Assembly (NCBI RefSeq): GCF_000466425.1
Contig: NZ_KE992117.1
Coordinates: 91,802 to 155,801, forward strand
Origin: Capnocytophaga sp. oral taxon 863 str. F0517
GTDB lineage: Bacteria > Bacteroidota > Bacteroidia > Flavobacteriales > Flavobacteriaceae
DNA: 64,000 nt
Reading direction: 5' to 3'
Below are positions 33,494 to 43,430 of this stretch, one piece after another. The notes beneath the pieces are model-generated. The model made no database searches and was not told where the DNA came from. It saw only the letters and a program-made list of their open reading frames with translations. Positions within the stretch are counted from its first letter, which is position 1; each line of letters opens with the position of its first letter. A program made the translations under genes and the position numbers.

Positions 33494-36055
33494 ATGAACG
33501 ATAACTTTTCACCAAGAGTAAAAAATGTAGTCAATACCGGAAAGCTCGAAGCTATCCGGATGAAGCATACTGTAGTAGGGACAGAGCATTTGCTATTGGG
33601 TATCCTTAAGGAAACGGATGGAACTGCTTTTGAGGTACTTACAGCCTTGCAAATCAATGTACCTACCTTACAAAGAAAGACAGAATCACTTGCCAATTCT
33701 ATCAATTCATATTCAGAGACTTCTGCCACACAGTTGGAGAAGAGTATCCCCCTTACCCTACAGGCAGAGAGTGCTATGAAAGCTACTGTTCTGGAACAGA
33801 AAACTTTCAGGAATGAACAGATCAACACTGCACACCTACTCTTATGTATTCTTAGGAATCATAATGATCCCACTACCAAGCTCCTCAATCAGGAGAAGAT
33901 CAATTATGAAAATGTAAGACAGCAGTTTGAGATAATTAATAACGAGAAAAAGCAAGATGAGAAAACTACTTTCTCCAATTCCTTTGCTTATGAAGATGAT
34001 GATGAAGATGAAAAATCTGACATTTTGTCACCTTCTACCCCTCCCAAAAATAATAGTAACCAAAAAACAAACACCCCTGTTTTGGACAACTTTGGGAAGG
34101 ATTTAACGCTTATGGCTCGTCAGGGTAAGTTAGATCCTGTGGTAGGCCGCTTCAAGGAAATAGAACGTGTCTCTCAAATTCTCAGTCGCCGAAAGAAGAA
34201 TAATCCCCTACTGATAGGAGAACCTGGTGTTGGAAAAAGTGCTGTAGCCGAAGGGCTTGCTATGCGTATCATTGAGCGAAAGGTATCACGTGCCTTGTTC
34301 AACAAGCGCGTAGTAACGCTTGATTTGGGATCATTGGTGGCCGGTACTAAGTACCGAGGACAGTTCGAAGAACGCATGAAGGCGATCATGAACGAGCTGG
34401 AACAGAATAAGGATGTTATCCTTTTCATCGACGAAATACACACCTTGGTAGGTGCTGGAAGTGCCTCCGGAAGCCTTGATGCTTCTAATATGTTCAAGCC
34501 TGCCTTGGCTCGTGGAGAAATCCAATGTATAGGAGCCACTACCATGAATGAGTATCGCGATTCTATAGAGAAGGATGGAGCCTTAGAGCGCCGTTTCCAA
34601 AAGGTCATCATAGAACCGACTTCCTATGAGGAAACGATTGAAATCCTTAACAATGTAAAAGGGAAATACGAAGATCACCACCATGTGAAGTATACCCCTG
34701 AAGCCATTGAAGCTTGTGTGAAACTTACCACAAGGTATATCACCGACCGCTTCCTTCCGGACAAAGCCTTAGATGCGATGGATGAGGCGGGGGCTCGCGT
34801 ATTCATCTCCCAAATAAAGGTCTCCAAACAGGTTGAAAACTTAGAAGAAGAGATCGAGAAAACACAAACTCTCAAGAATGATGCCGTAAGAGGTATGCGC
34901 TATGAAGAGGCCGCTAACTATCGTGATATAGAACGCAAGCTCAAAGAACAATTAGAGGCTGAAAAACTCCTTTGGGAAAAAGAATCTTTAAAAAATCGCA
35001 ATGAAGTAGGCTTTGATGATATTGCCAAGGTAGTCTCCATGATGAGTGGGGTTCCTATCACTCGTATGGAACAGTCCGAAATGAGCAAGCTATCTTCCTT
35101 GGAAAAGACCATCATGAGCAAGGTCATAGGTCAGCAAGAAGCTGTACAAAAAATTGTCAAGGCTATCAAGCGCAACCGCACTGGACTAAAAGATCCTAAC
35201 CGTCCTATCGGTTCATTCATCTTTATTGGACAAACAGGGGTGGGTAAGACCCAATTGGCTAAGATATTAGCTCGTGAGCTATTCGACTCGGAAGATTCGC
35301 TTATCCGCTTGGATATGAGCGAATATATGGAGAAATTCACCGTATCACGCCTCATTGGCGCCCCTCCGGGATATGTAGGCCACGAAGAAGGAGGACAACT
35401 TACCGAACGTGTAAGACGTAAGCCCTATTCGGTCGTCCTATTGGATGAAATTGAGAAGGCGCATCCTGATATCTTCAATATGCTTTTGCAGGTACTCGAT
35501 GATGGATTCTTGACCGATAGTCTCAATCGAAAGGTAGATTTCCGCAATACAATTATCATTATGACCTCTAATATCGGTGCACGCCAAGTGAAAGAGTTCG
35601 GACAAGGGGTGGGCTTCTCCACCGCTGCCAAAATCTCTCAGGCCGATGAGCATGAGCGCTCAATCGTGGAAGGTGCCCTCAAGAAGGTTTTTGCCCCTGA
35701 GTTCCTCAATCGTATTGATGATATTGTGATGTTCAATGCCCTTGACAAAGAAAATATCAAAGGTATTGTAGAGGTCGAACTTGAAAAATTATTGGAACGC
35801 ATGAAGGGATTAGGCTACTCCTTACGCCTTACTGAAAAAGCCAAAGAATTTATTGCAGAAAAAGGCTATGACAAACAGTATGGAGCTCGTCCGCTCAAGC
35901 GAACTATTCAGCGCTATATAGAAGATGAGATAGCAGAGAAGATTGTCCTCTCGGAAGTAAGAAAAGGGGATACCATCTCGGTGGATTATATGGATCATGA
36001 AGAAAAACTCACCTTCTTGGTTAGCAATATAAAGAATATCCCTGTAGAAGATTAA
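33494..36055 (+). CDS. clpC: Clp protease ATP-binding subunit ClpC
   Basis: 853 residues. Two Clp-N repeats (HTVVGTEHLLLGILKETDGT; INTAHLLLCILRNHNDPT), an Asp/Glu/Ser-rich linker (~150-190), AAA-1 with LIGEPGVGKSAVAEGLAMR and FIDEIHTLVGAG, a UVR-type middle segment (GMRYEEAANYRDIERKLKEQ), and AAA-2 with IGQTGVGKTQLAKILAREL and VLLDEIEKAHPDIFN. The UVR middle is diagnostic of ClpC against ClpB. It unfolds proteins for ClpP during stress. It is a single gene ending at a terminator shared with the helicase gene. Confidence 0.95.
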   Translation: MNDNFSPRVKNVVNTGKLEAIRMKHTVVGTEHLLLGILKETDGTAFEVLTALQINVPTLQRKTESLANSINSYSETSATQLEKSIPLTLQAESAMKATVLEQKTFRNEQINTAHLLLCILRNHNDPTTKLLNQEKINYENVRQQFEIINNEKKQDEKTTFSNSFAYEDDDEDEKSDILSPSTPPKNNSNQKTNTPVLDNFGKDLTLMARQGKLDPVVGRFKEIERVSQILSRRKKNNPLLIGEPGVGKSAVAEGLAMRIIERKVSRALFNKRVVTLDLGSLVAGTKYRGQFEERMKAIMNELEQNKDVILFIDEIHTLVGAGSASGSLDASNMFKPALARGEIQCIGATTMNEYRDSIEKDGALERRFQKVIIEPTSYEETIEILNNVKGKYEDHHHVKYTPEAIEACVKLTTRYITDRFLPDKALDAMDEAGARVFISQIKVSKQVENLEEEIEKTQTLKNDAVRGMRYEEAANYRDIERKLKEQLEAEKLLWEKESLKNRNEVGFDDIAKVVSMMSGVPITRMEQSEMSKLSSLEKTIMSKVIGQQEAVQKIVKAIKRNRTGLKDPNRPIGSFIFIGQTGVGKTQLAKILARELFDSEDSLIRLDMSEYMEKFTVSRLIGAPPGYVGHEEGGQLTERVRRKPYSVVLLDEIEKAHPDIFNMLLQVLDDGFLTDSLNRKVDFRNTIIIMTSNIGARQVKEFGQGVGFSTAAKISQADEHERSIVEGALKKVFAPEFLNRIDDIVMFNALDKENIKGIVEVELEKLLERMKGLGYSLRLTEKAKEFIAEKGYDKQYGARPLKRTIQRYIEDEIAEKIVLSEVRKGDTISVDYMDHEEKLTFLVSNIKNIPVED

Positions 36056-36074
36056 AGAACAAAAAATAAAACGC

Positions 36075-36104
36075 AAAGCGTGAAGAAATCATCCTTCACG
36101 CTTT
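36075..36104. terminator. Two-way terminator between clpC and the helicase gene
   Basis: AAAGCGTGAAG pairs perfectly with CTTCACGCTTT (11 bp, 8-nt loop), with flanking A and T runs. The right arm encodes the last residues and stop of the helicase. Confidence 0.87.
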
Positions 36105-38357
36105 ATTTTTAGTATAATAAGCCTTGAATATTTTGAGGGTCTCCCAAGGATATTCCTCGCCTACAATCTCTCTTATAGCTGTAAGTGTATCCTCCGAGGA
36201 TTGGGAAAAAGCAGCCTCTAAGGTACTTATCTCATCGGTTGAGAGTAGTTCTGTAACCTCTATTTTCCCTTCCCCCACAAGCTGAGCCATGTGATCATAG
36301 ATTGTCCGCTCATGTATTTTCCTCTCAGCTGCAATTTGTGGTATGGATTTATGTTGCTGCCATAGCAGCAATGTCTGTTCGTAGGTTGATATTCGTTTTT
36401 TCTTTTCTTTAGGTTGTGCTATTTCAACAGGGTCTTCCATAAGCTTACCACTAAGTGTATTGTCTCTCCATTGCTGTAATACTCTTTCCAAGAGGCGCTC
36501 TCTGTAAGAATTAGCCCTATCAAAATCCGTTTTTTTCCAATCATTGGATTGTTTTTCCAATAAGGAAGTAAAAATAATCCTATCCTTGAGTAGGCGTACA
36601 ATCAGTTCTATAACCATATCCTCCAAGGCGGTAAGCTCTTCGGAAAAGGCTTTTACTTGTTTCTTATTGTTAATTTGGAAATGAGTATAGAAAGTATCAA
36701 AGGCGATACGTTCCCATAGAGGGAAGAAATACTCATAAGCCTTCTCAAACCGCTCCATAAGGAAAGACAAATCATAATTAGGCGTAGCCAAAATACTCCT
36801 AAGCTGCTTTAGAAACTTTTCCGAATGTACAATAATAGCATCACAAGCCTTACTCTGCTCCACTGCCCAAGTATGGAACTGACTCTTAAGGCTCTTCCCT
36901 GTCTCTGCTTTATAGGAATTGGCATGTATCTTCCACTGTGTAGCCACCTCAAACCAAGAAAAAGCACGCAAAAGCTCCTTCTCTAAAAACTCTTTTTTAT
37001 CCTCCGAAAGGATTCCTTCCAAGGATTCGGGCGCTGCCTTTTGAGTTGCATAGTTAATGATATCCGAGGAGGTATGTAGTTCCTTATCCTGAAAAGGAGA
37101 AAGCAACACCAGCCCATCAAGGCTGCGTAGGCGAGAGAGCGCCACATAAGCCTGTCCAGAGGTAAAGACATCTTCCAAGTCTATTACTGCCTTATCAAAG
37201 GTAAGTCCTTGGCTCTTATGTACTGTAATAGCCCATGCCAATCGTAATGGATATTGGATGAAAGTACCCAGTACCTCCTGCTCTATCTCCTCCGATTCGG
37301 ACTTGCTCTTATAGCGAACATTTTCCCATTCATAGGTACTTACTTCTATGACTGTATCCTCATCGGCTAATTTTACTCGTATCTCTTCCTCCGAGAGATA
37401 AACCACCTCTCCTATCTTCCCATTGTAATAGCGCTTAGGAACTTCCAAATCATTCTTGACAAACATCACCTGAGCACCTACCTTCAGTGAGAGTTGTACA
37501 TCCAAAGGATAAAGATACTCTGGAAAATCTCCCTTCACCTGGGCTTGATAGTGGAATTCCTTTCCTTTTATGGAGGCAAAAGCGGCTGCATTTATTTGAT
37601 CAGCCTTATAGTTATGAGTGGTAAGGGTGATATAGCCATCGTTGTGCTGAGGACGAAAAGAAGGGCGAATATAGGGCTGTAGCGCCTGCATATCTTCCTT
37701 ACTTATCTCATTGTTGCGCAAGTGATTGAGTATTTTTACAAAATTTGTATCGGACTGCCTATATACCTTTTCCAGTTCCAAATACAAGGGAGGATTTTCC
37801 TCTATTACCTTAGAATGAAAGAAGAAGATGCCCTTATAGTAACGTTGCAAGAGTTCCCATTCTTGAGGCTTGACCACTGGAGGAAGCTGTAATAAGTCTC
37901 CTATAAAAAGTACCTGTACCCCCCCAAAAGGCGCCGAAGACCCACGAACCGACTTTAATACAGTGTTAATCATGTCCAAGGTATCGGCACGGAGCATACT
38001 GACCTCGTCTATAATCAACAGTTCCAATTTCTTAAGCGTTCTCCGCTTATAAGCATTCATCTTTTGCCGCTGCATAAGGGTTTTAGGGGTCACCACATTC
38101 ATGTTCTCTGCAAGGGATATATCCACAGCTGTAGCAGGTACAAAAGTAGCTATTGGCAACTGAAAGAGGGAGTGCAGTGTCACCCCTTTGGCATTGAGCG
38201 CTGCAATTCCTGTAGGAGCAGCAACCATGACATTTTTATAGGTAGAGGCGATAATCTGGTGCAATAGGGTTGTTTTCCCTGTCCCTGCTTTCCCCGTTAG
38301 GAAAATAGAACGATGAGTCTGATTGACAAAATCCAATACATACTGGGCTATATCCAT
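36096..38357 (-). CDS. Pif1-like superfamily 1B DNA helicase with C-terminal HTH
   Basis: 753 residues. Motor motifs: Walker A IFLTGKAGTGKTTLLHQI, Walker B LELLIIDEVSMLRADTLDMI, GDLLQLPPVV, and the UvrD-like AWAITVHKSQGLTFDKAVID. An ~250-residue helical region and a C-terminal helix-turn-helix (TLLLWQQHKSIPQIAAERK, ERTIYDHMAQLVGEGKIEV) follow, as in the HRDC/RQC-tailed Bacteroidota Pif1-like group. It probably acts in DNA repair or fork maintenance. ATG 38357 is chosen since a TACCTTTG element lies just upstream. Confidence 0.9.
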   Translation of the reverse strand: MDIAQYVLDFVNQTHRSIFLTGKAGTGKTTLLHQIIASTYKNVMVAAPTGIAALNAKGVTLHSLFQLPIATFVPATAVDISLAENMNVVTPKTLMQRQKMNAYKRRTLKKLELLIIDEVSMLRADTLDMINTVLKSVRGSSAPFGGVQVLFIGDLLQLPPVVKPQEWELLQRYYKGIFFFHSKVIEENPPLYLELEKVYRQSDTNFVKILNHLRNNEISKEDMQALQPYIRPSFRPQHNDGYITLTTHNYKADQINAAAFASIKGKEFHYQAQVKGDFPEYLYPLDVQLSLKVGAQVMFVKNDLEVPKRYYNGKIGEVVYLSEEEIRVKLADEDTVIEVSTYEWENVRYKSKSESEEIEQEVLGTFIQYPLRLAWAITVHKSQGLTFDKAVIDLEDVFTSGQAYVALSRLRSLDGLVLLSPFQDKELHTSSDIINYATQKAAPESLEGILSEDKKEFLEKELLRAFSWFEVATQWKIHANSYKAETGKSLKSQFHTWAVEQSKACDAIIVHSEKFLKQLRSILATPNYDLSFLMERFEKAYEYFFPLWERIAFDTFYTHFQINNKKQVKAFSEELTALEDMVIELIVRLLKDRIIFTSLLEKQSNDWKKTDFDRANSYRERLLERVLQQWRDNTLSGKLMEDPVEIAQPKEKKKRISTYEQTLLLWQQHKSIPQIAAERKIHERTIYDHMAQLVGEGKIEVTELLSTDEISTLEAAFSQSSEDTLTAIREIVGEEYPWETLKIFKAYYTKNKA

Positions 38358-38376
38358 GAGTACTATTTTTAGCCTA

Positions 38377-38384
38377 CAAAGGTA
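38377..38384 (-). promoter_or_regulatory. -7 element of the helicase gene
   Basis: TACCTTTG on the minus strand, 19 bp before ATG 38357. It rules out the longer reading to 38387. Confidence 0.6.
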
Positions 38385-38427
38385 CAAAATTTAGGTAAAA
38401 AGTAAAAGGTAAAATCTATTATTCTTT

Positions 38428-38853
38428 TTACCTTTTATAAGTAACCCACATAAAGGTACTTCCTCCTTTGCGGTCGTAATGCACCCCTACCTTTCCCCAA
38501 TCAAAAGAAGGCACCTCACCTATCTGCGAAGTAAGCCATTGCTTGTAATACTTCTCTGTTTGTAGCTCATACGTCTCACTCCAATCCTCCCAAGAGGTTT
38601 GTCGCTCATCCATAGAGAACTCTATAGAAAATAAATGTTCTCCCTTAAAACACAACGCTACACTAAAAAGTCTCCCCTCAAAGAAACATTGATCAAAATA
38701 GATCCAATAGTAGCCTGTTCCGACCTCCCATATCTTATGAGTAGGAAACTGCTCTCGAAGACCTGAGTAGGTGGTATCTTGGGTAATCACCACTTCTTTT
38801 ATTAGTAGGAAATCCCCAGTTATAGTATCTAAAAAAGTAGGTTTCTGTTCCAT
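38428..38853 (-). CDS. Unrecognised small protein, 141 residues
   Basis: The product (MEQKPTFLDTITGDFLLIKE ... GGSTFMWVTYKR) is rich in aromatic residues, with alternating hydrophobic stretches, and lacks a signal peptide or TM helix. It looks like a compact beta-rich cytoplasmic protein; I do not recognise the family. The start at 38853 is set by a TATCTTTG element at 38875-38882. Function unknown; such single genes are sometimes immunity-like, but nothing here proves it. Confidence 0.7.
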   Translation of the reverse strand: MEQKPTFLDTITGDFLLIKEVVITQDTTYSGLREQFPTHKIWEVGTGYYWIYFDQCFFEGRLFSVALCFKGEHLFSIEFSMDERQTSWEDWSETYELQTEKYYKQWLTSQIGEVPSFDWGKVGVHYDRKGGSTFMWVTYKR

Positions 38854-38874
38854 AATAAGTCTTCTTTCAGTGCA

Positions 38875-38882
38875 CAAAGATA
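38875..38882 (-). promoter_or_regulatory. -7 element of the 38.4-kb hypothetical gene
   Basis: TATCTTTG on the minus strand, 21 bp before ATG 38853. Confidence 0.6.
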
Positions 38883-38985
38883 CTCCTTTTTATACAGAAA
38901 AGGGTCTTTCCTATATTTTTTATCTCTTTTCATTATTCACTTTTCACTATTGACTTGTCACAAATCATTTGTCATTATTTTTTTG

Positions 38986-38993
38986 TATCTTTG
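38986..38993 (+). promoter_or_regulatory. -7 element of mtaB
   Basis: TATCTTTG, 21 bp before ATG 39015, so the longer reading starting at 38955 is excluded. Confidence 0.65.
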
Positions 38994-39014
38994 CCCCAAA
39001 TTTCTTTTACCCTT

Positions 39015-40331
39015 ATGAAAAAACGTGTTGCCTTTTATACCTTGGGTTGCAAACTGAATTTTGCAGAGACGGCCACCATTGCCCGTAGTTTTGAGAACGA
39101 GGGCTATGACAAGGTAGATTTCGAGGAACCTGCTGATATTTATGTGATTAACACCTGCTCTGTTACCGAAAATGCGGACAAGCAGTTCAAGCAAATTGTA
39201 CGTAAAGCGCTCAAGCACAACGAAAATGCTTTTATCGCGGCTATAGGCTGTTATGCCCAGCTCAAGCCTGAAGACCTCATCGCAGTCGATGGGGTGGATT
39301 TGGTATTGGGTGCCAAAGAGAAATTCAACATTACTCAGTATATAGATGACCTCACCAAGCTCAACAAGGGGCAGATTCACTCCTGTGATATCAATGAAGC
39401 TGATTTCTATGTAGGAAGCTACTCCATAGGCGACCGTACTCGTGCTTTTCTGAAGATTCAGGACGGTTGTGATTATAAATGTACCTACTGTACCATTCCG
39501 ATGGCTCGGGGTATCTCCCGCAGTGATACCATTGAAAATATCCTAAGGAATGCCAAGAAGATATCCGAGAATAACATCAAAGAAATTGTCCTCACCGGAG
39601 TCAATATAGGAGATTATGGCAAGGGAGAGTTTGGTAACAAAAAGCACGAACATACTTTCTTGGAACTGATCCAAGCCTTAGATACAGTGGAGGGGATAGA
39701 GCGCTTGCGCATCTCTTCCATTGAGCCAAACTTACTCAAGGACGAGACCATTGCTTTTGTAGCACAAAGTCGTACTTTTGTTCCCCACTTCCATATTCCT
39801 TTGCAGAGCGGTAGCAATGATATCCTCAAGAAGATGAAGCGCCGCTACCTAAGGGAACTCTACCAGAATCGCGTAGCCAAAATCCGTGAGCTGATGCCCG
39901 ATGCCTGCATAGGGGTCGATGTGATAGTAGGATTCCCAGGGGAGACAGACGAACATTTTTTGGAGACTTACCACTTCCTTAACGAGCTGGACATCTCCTA
40001 CCTACACGTATTTACCTACTCTGAGCGCGCCAATACCGAAGCGGTGGAAATGGATGGCGTGGTACCCAGTGAAGTACGTGCCAAGCGTAGCCGTATGCTC
40101 CGAGGGCTTTCGGCAAAGAAGCGCCATCACTTCTATGAAAAACAACTTGGTACCACCCGAGAGGTACTCTTCGAGAGTGATAACAAGGACGGATTTATGC
40201 ACGGATTTACAGAGAATTATGTAAAAGTAAAAACCTCCTTCGACCCTGATCTTATTAACACCTTACAGCCTGTAGTACTCAAGAAAATAGATACAGATGG
40301 AATCGTTACGGTAGATCTCATAAACTCTTAG
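39015..40331 (+). CDS. mtaB: tRNA t6A37 methylthiotransferase
   Basis: 438 residues of the MiaB/RimO radical-SAM family. The N-terminal UPF0004 domain has three Cys (TLGCKLNFAET, INTCSVTENADK, AIGCYAQLKPED) for one FeS cluster. The radical SAM site is QDGCDYKCTYCTIPMARG. A C-terminal TRAM domain follows. The ALGCKxNxxE-like start suits MtaB, which converts t6A37 to ms2t6A37. recG follows after 4 bp, so the two are probably co-transcribed. Confidence 0.93.
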   Translation: MKKRVAFYTLGCKLNFAETATIARSFENEGYDKVDFEEPADIYVINTCSVTENADKQFKQIVRKALKHNENAFIAAIGCYAQLKPEDLIAVDGVDLVLGAKEKFNITQYIDDLTKLNKGQIHSCDINEADFYVGSYSIGDRTRAFLKIQDGCDYKCTYCTIPMARGISRSDTIENILRNAKKISENNIKEIVLTGVNIGDYGKGEFGNKKHEHTFLELIQALDTVEGIERLRISSIEPNLLKDETIAFVAQSRTFVPHFHIPLQSGSNDILKKMKRRYLRELYQNRVAKIRELMPDACIGVDVIVGFPGETDEHFLETYHFLNELDISYLHVFTYSERANTEAVEMDGVVPSEVRAKRSRMLRGLSAKKRHHFYEKQLGTTREVLFESDNKDGFMHGFTENYVKVKTSFDPDLINTLQPVVLKKIDTDGIVTVDLINS

Positions 40332-40335
40332 TGAT

Positions 40336-42438
40336 ATGAGCATTTTGGAAACTCCTATTGAATACCTAAAGGGAGTAGGCCCCCAGCGGGCTACCCTACT
40401 CAAGAATGAGCTTCAAGTAGCTAATTTTCAGGATTTGCTACACCTGTTTCCTATACGCTATATCGATAGAACACAATACTATAAAATACGTGAACTTCAG
40501 GGTACCACAGCAGAGGTACAAGTCATCGGACGTATTATCAATCTAAGAACCGTCGAAGGAAAAAACAAAGCACAACAGCGACTTGTCGCTACCTTTGTGG
40601 ATGATACGGGAAGTATGGAGCTGGTTTGGTTCCGCCCTACCCAGTGGCTAAGAGACCACCTGCTGATCAATGTGCCTTATGTCATCTTCGGCAAGTGTGC
40701 CCTTTTTGCAGGAGCTTTTTCCATGGCTCATCCCGATATGGAAACCCTTGAGGAACATCAACATTCCCTACAAGGAAATATACAAGCGGTATACCCCTCC
40801 ACTGAAAAACTCTCTAAGAAGGGGATCAGCCAACGAGTAATGCGCAAGTTTGTAGAGACTTTATTTGTTGAGGTTGGTAAGCACTTTGAGGAAACCTTAC
40901 CCAATGAAATGATGGCACCTTTGCGACTCCTCACCAAGGGGGAGGCACTCTTCCAAATCCATTTCCCTCAGTCTCAAGAACTCTTAGCCAAGGCACAATT
41001 CAGACTAAAATTAGAAGAACTTTTCTATATACAATTACAGCTTGTACAGAAAAATCATCTGAATAAAAAACTTAAAGGATACCAATTTCCTAAGGTCGGT
41101 GATTATTTCAATACTTTTTATCACAAATATCTTCCCTTTCCCTTGACTAACGCCCAAAAGCGAGTTATCAAAGAAATTCGTAGTGATGTAGCCACAGGAG
41201 CTCAAATGAATCGCCTCCTACAGGGAGACGTAGGGGCAGGAAAGACTATTGTTGCCCTCTTTACGATGTTACTTGCTCTCGACAATGAGTTCCAGGCCTG
41301 CCTTATGGCTCCTACCGAGATTTTAGCACAGCAACACTACCAAAGCATAGCCTCCCTACTCTCTCCTATGGATGTACGTATTGCCTTACTTACAGGGAGT
41401 ACCAAGACCAAGGAGCGAAGAGAGATACATGAGGGCTTAGAAAGTGGTCAATTACAGATTGTTATAGGTACTCATGCTTTGCTGGAAGACAAAGTAAAAT
41501 TCCACAACTTAGGGCTTTCCATCATAGACGAACAGCATCGTTTCGGAGTAGAGCAACGCTCGAAACTCTGGCATAAGAATGACTTGCCCCCTCATGTTCT
41601 GATTATGTCAGCCACTCCTATTCCTCGTACCTTGGCCATGAGCCTTTATGGAGACTTAGATGTTTCTGTAATTGACGAACTTCCCCCAGGAAGAAAACCT
41701 ATCAAAACCCTTCATCAATATGAACCCCATAGAGCAAAAGTCTATCAGTTCCTTCATGATGAAATCGCCAAGGGAAGGCAGGTCTATGTCGTCTATCCAC
41801 TGATAGAAGAGTCCGAAGCCTTAGCCTTCAAAAACCTTACCGAGGGGTACAACCTACTTTATACTACTTTTCCTCCCCCTAAATACACCATCGCTATGGT
41901 ACATGGTCAGATGAAAGCAGAAGAGAAGGAAGCTCAGATGCAACTTTTTGTAGAGGGAAAGGCTCAAATCATGGTAGCTACTACTGTAATAGAAGTGGGG
42001 GTCAATGTACCTAATGCATCCGTTATGCTCATAGAGAGTGCAGAGCGTTTTGGTCTTTCTCAACTACACCAACTACGTGGCCGTGTAGGCCGTGGTGCCG
42101 AGCAAAGCTACTGTATCCTGATGACTGATATCAAACTTAGCAGTGACTCCCGTACCCGCATGGAAACGATGGTCTCCACCTGTGATGGTTTCCAAATCGC
42201 AGAGGTAGACCTAAAACTACGAGGCCCTGGAGACCTGATGGGTAAGCAACAAAGCGGGGTACTTGCCCTGAAGATAGCTGACCTTGTTAAAGATGGACAG
42301 ATCCTAAAAATAGCTCGTGATTATGCTATTGATCTTATCCGTATCGACCCCGAACTGACTGATCCTAAGCATCAGAATATAGCTCATACACTGAATATGC
42401 TTAGAAGAAATAAAGGGATATGGAACTTTATTAGCTAA
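40336..42438 (+). CDS. recG: ATP-dependent DNA helicase RecG
   Basis: 700 residues. An N-terminal wedge/OB domain (~60-160) binds branched DNA. Motor motifs: LLQGDVGAGKTIVALFTMLL, MAPTEILAQQHYQSI, DEQHRFGVEQR (DEQH box), MSATPIPRTLAMSLYGDLDV, and VATTVIEVGVNVPNASVM with HQLRGRVGRG. It remodels stalled forks and Holliday junctions. The stop overlaps the ribD stop on the other strand by 3 bp. Confidence 0.97.
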   Translation: MSILETPIEYLKGVGPQRATLLKNELQVANFQDLLHLFPIRYIDRTQYYKIRELQGTTAEVQVIGRIINLRTVEGKNKAQQRLVATFVDDTGSMELVWFRPTQWLRDHLLINVPYVIFGKCALFAGAFSMAHPDMETLEEHQHSLQGNIQAVYPSTEKLSKKGISQRVMRKFVETLFVEVGKHFEETLPNEMMAPLRLLTKGEALFQIHFPQSQELLAKAQFRLKLEELFYIQLQLVQKNHLNKKLKGYQFPKVGDYFNTFYHKYLPFPLTNAQKRVIKEIRSDVATGAQMNRLLQGDVGAGKTIVALFTMLLALDNEFQACLMAPTEILAQQHYQSIASLLSPMDVRIALLTGSTKTKERREIHEGLESGQLQIVIGTHALLEDKVKFHNLGLSIIDEQHRFGVEQRSKLWHKNDLPPHVLIMSATPIPRTLAMSLYGDLDVSVIDELPPGRKPIKTLHQYEPHRAKVYQFLHDEIAKGRQVYVVYPLIEESEALAFKNLTEGYNLLYTTFPPPKYTIAMVHGQMKAEEKEAQMQLFVEGKAQIMVATTVIEVGVNVPNASVMLIESAERFGLSQLHQLRGRVGRGAEQSYCILMTDIKLSSDSRTRMETMVSTCDGFQIAEVDLKLRGPGDLMGKQQSGVLALKIADLVKDGQILKIARDYAIDLIRIDPELTDPKHQNIAHTLNMLRRNKGIWNFIS

Positions 42439-43430
42439 AGATTTCTATATATCAACAACAGATCTGTTGCTATCGGTTGGATAGCCTGCAAATCGCTTTG
42501 CAACTGGGGTGCGCTAAGTCCTTCAGAGAATCGAGTATCCCCTACAAATATACGTGCTTCGTCCCACAAGCCTTCATCTATAAACTGTTGGAGTACTTGG
42601 GCGCCTCCCTCTACAATAAGGCTCTGTATCTGTCGCTCATAGAGATAATTACATACCTGCTTAGGCATAGAACAATTAGGAGATATGGTAAGAACAACGG
42701 CAGGATCACCCTGAAAGACCGCTAAGGTCTTAGGTAGCACATGATCATTGTCTATAACCAAGCGCAATGGATTATCTCCTACCCAATGGCGTGTCGTTAG
42801 GGAAGGATTATCCTTCTGCACAGTATGTTTGCCTACCAAAATAGCCCCTTCCTGAGCGCGCCATAAATGTGTAAGTTGTTGGGAGAAAGCGTTGGAGATC
42901 CATACAGGTTTCTGCTGTTCTTGCTGTAAGGGTGCTATAAATCCATCACGAGTTTGTGCCCACTTGAGGATAATATAAGGTCTCTGCTGGGCATGGAAGG
43001 TAAAAAAACGAGCATTCAGCGCCTGACATTCGGCCTCCAAAACTCCTACTATAACCTCTCGACCAGCTTGCCGTAGGTGTTCGATCCCCTTACCTGCTAC
43101 TTTGGAATTGATATCTACACAGCCAATGACGATCTTAGGGATTTCTTTTTCAATAATCAGGTCTGCACAAGGGGGCGTTTTCCCAAAGTGCGCACAGGGC
43201 TCCAAATTTACATAAAGAGTACTTTCCTTAAGCAGGTCTTTATCCTTAACCGAGGCAATGGCATTGACCTCGGCATGGGGTTCTCCTGCCTTGGCATGCC
43301 AACCCTCCCCTATGATTTTTCCTTCATGAATAATCACACTGCCTACCAATGGATTAGGATAAGTATAACCTATAGCCTTACGAGCTAAGGATAGGCAACG
43401 CTGCATGTATCGCTCATCTGTAGTCATCAT
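42435..43430 (-). CDS. ribD: Bifunctional riboflavin deaminase-reductase
   Basis: 331 residues. The deaminase half has the Zn site HAEVNAIASV and PCAHFGKTPPCADLII. The reductase half has LKWAQTRDGFIAPL, ISNAFSQQLTHLWRAQEGAI and LIVEGGAQVLQQFIDEGL. It performs the second and third steps of riboflavin synthesis. The start is ATG 43430, which overlaps the prmA stop as ATGA, a coupled arrangement; the frame reads on to 43511 only inside prmA. Confidence 0.95.
   Translation of the reverse strand: MMTTDERYMQRCLSLARKAIGYTYPNPLVGSVIIHEGKIIGEGWHAKAGEPHAEVNAIASVKDKDLLKESTLYVNLEPCAHFGKTPPCADLIIEKEIPKIVIGCVDINSKVAGKGIEHLRQAGREVIVGVLEAECQALNARFFTFHAQQRPYIILKWAQTRDGFIAPLQQEQQKPVWISNAFSQQLTHLWRAQEGAILVGKHTVQKDNPSLTTRHWVGDNPLRLVIDNDHVLPKTLAVFQGDPAVVLTISPNCSMPKQVCNYLYERQIQSLIVEGGAQVLQQFIDEGLWDEARIFVGDTRFSEGLSAPQLQSDLQAIQPIATDLLLIYRNL

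Noticed and set aside
38955-39014. Longer mtaB start
   Set aside because: The TATCTTTG element at 38986-38993 lies inside it.
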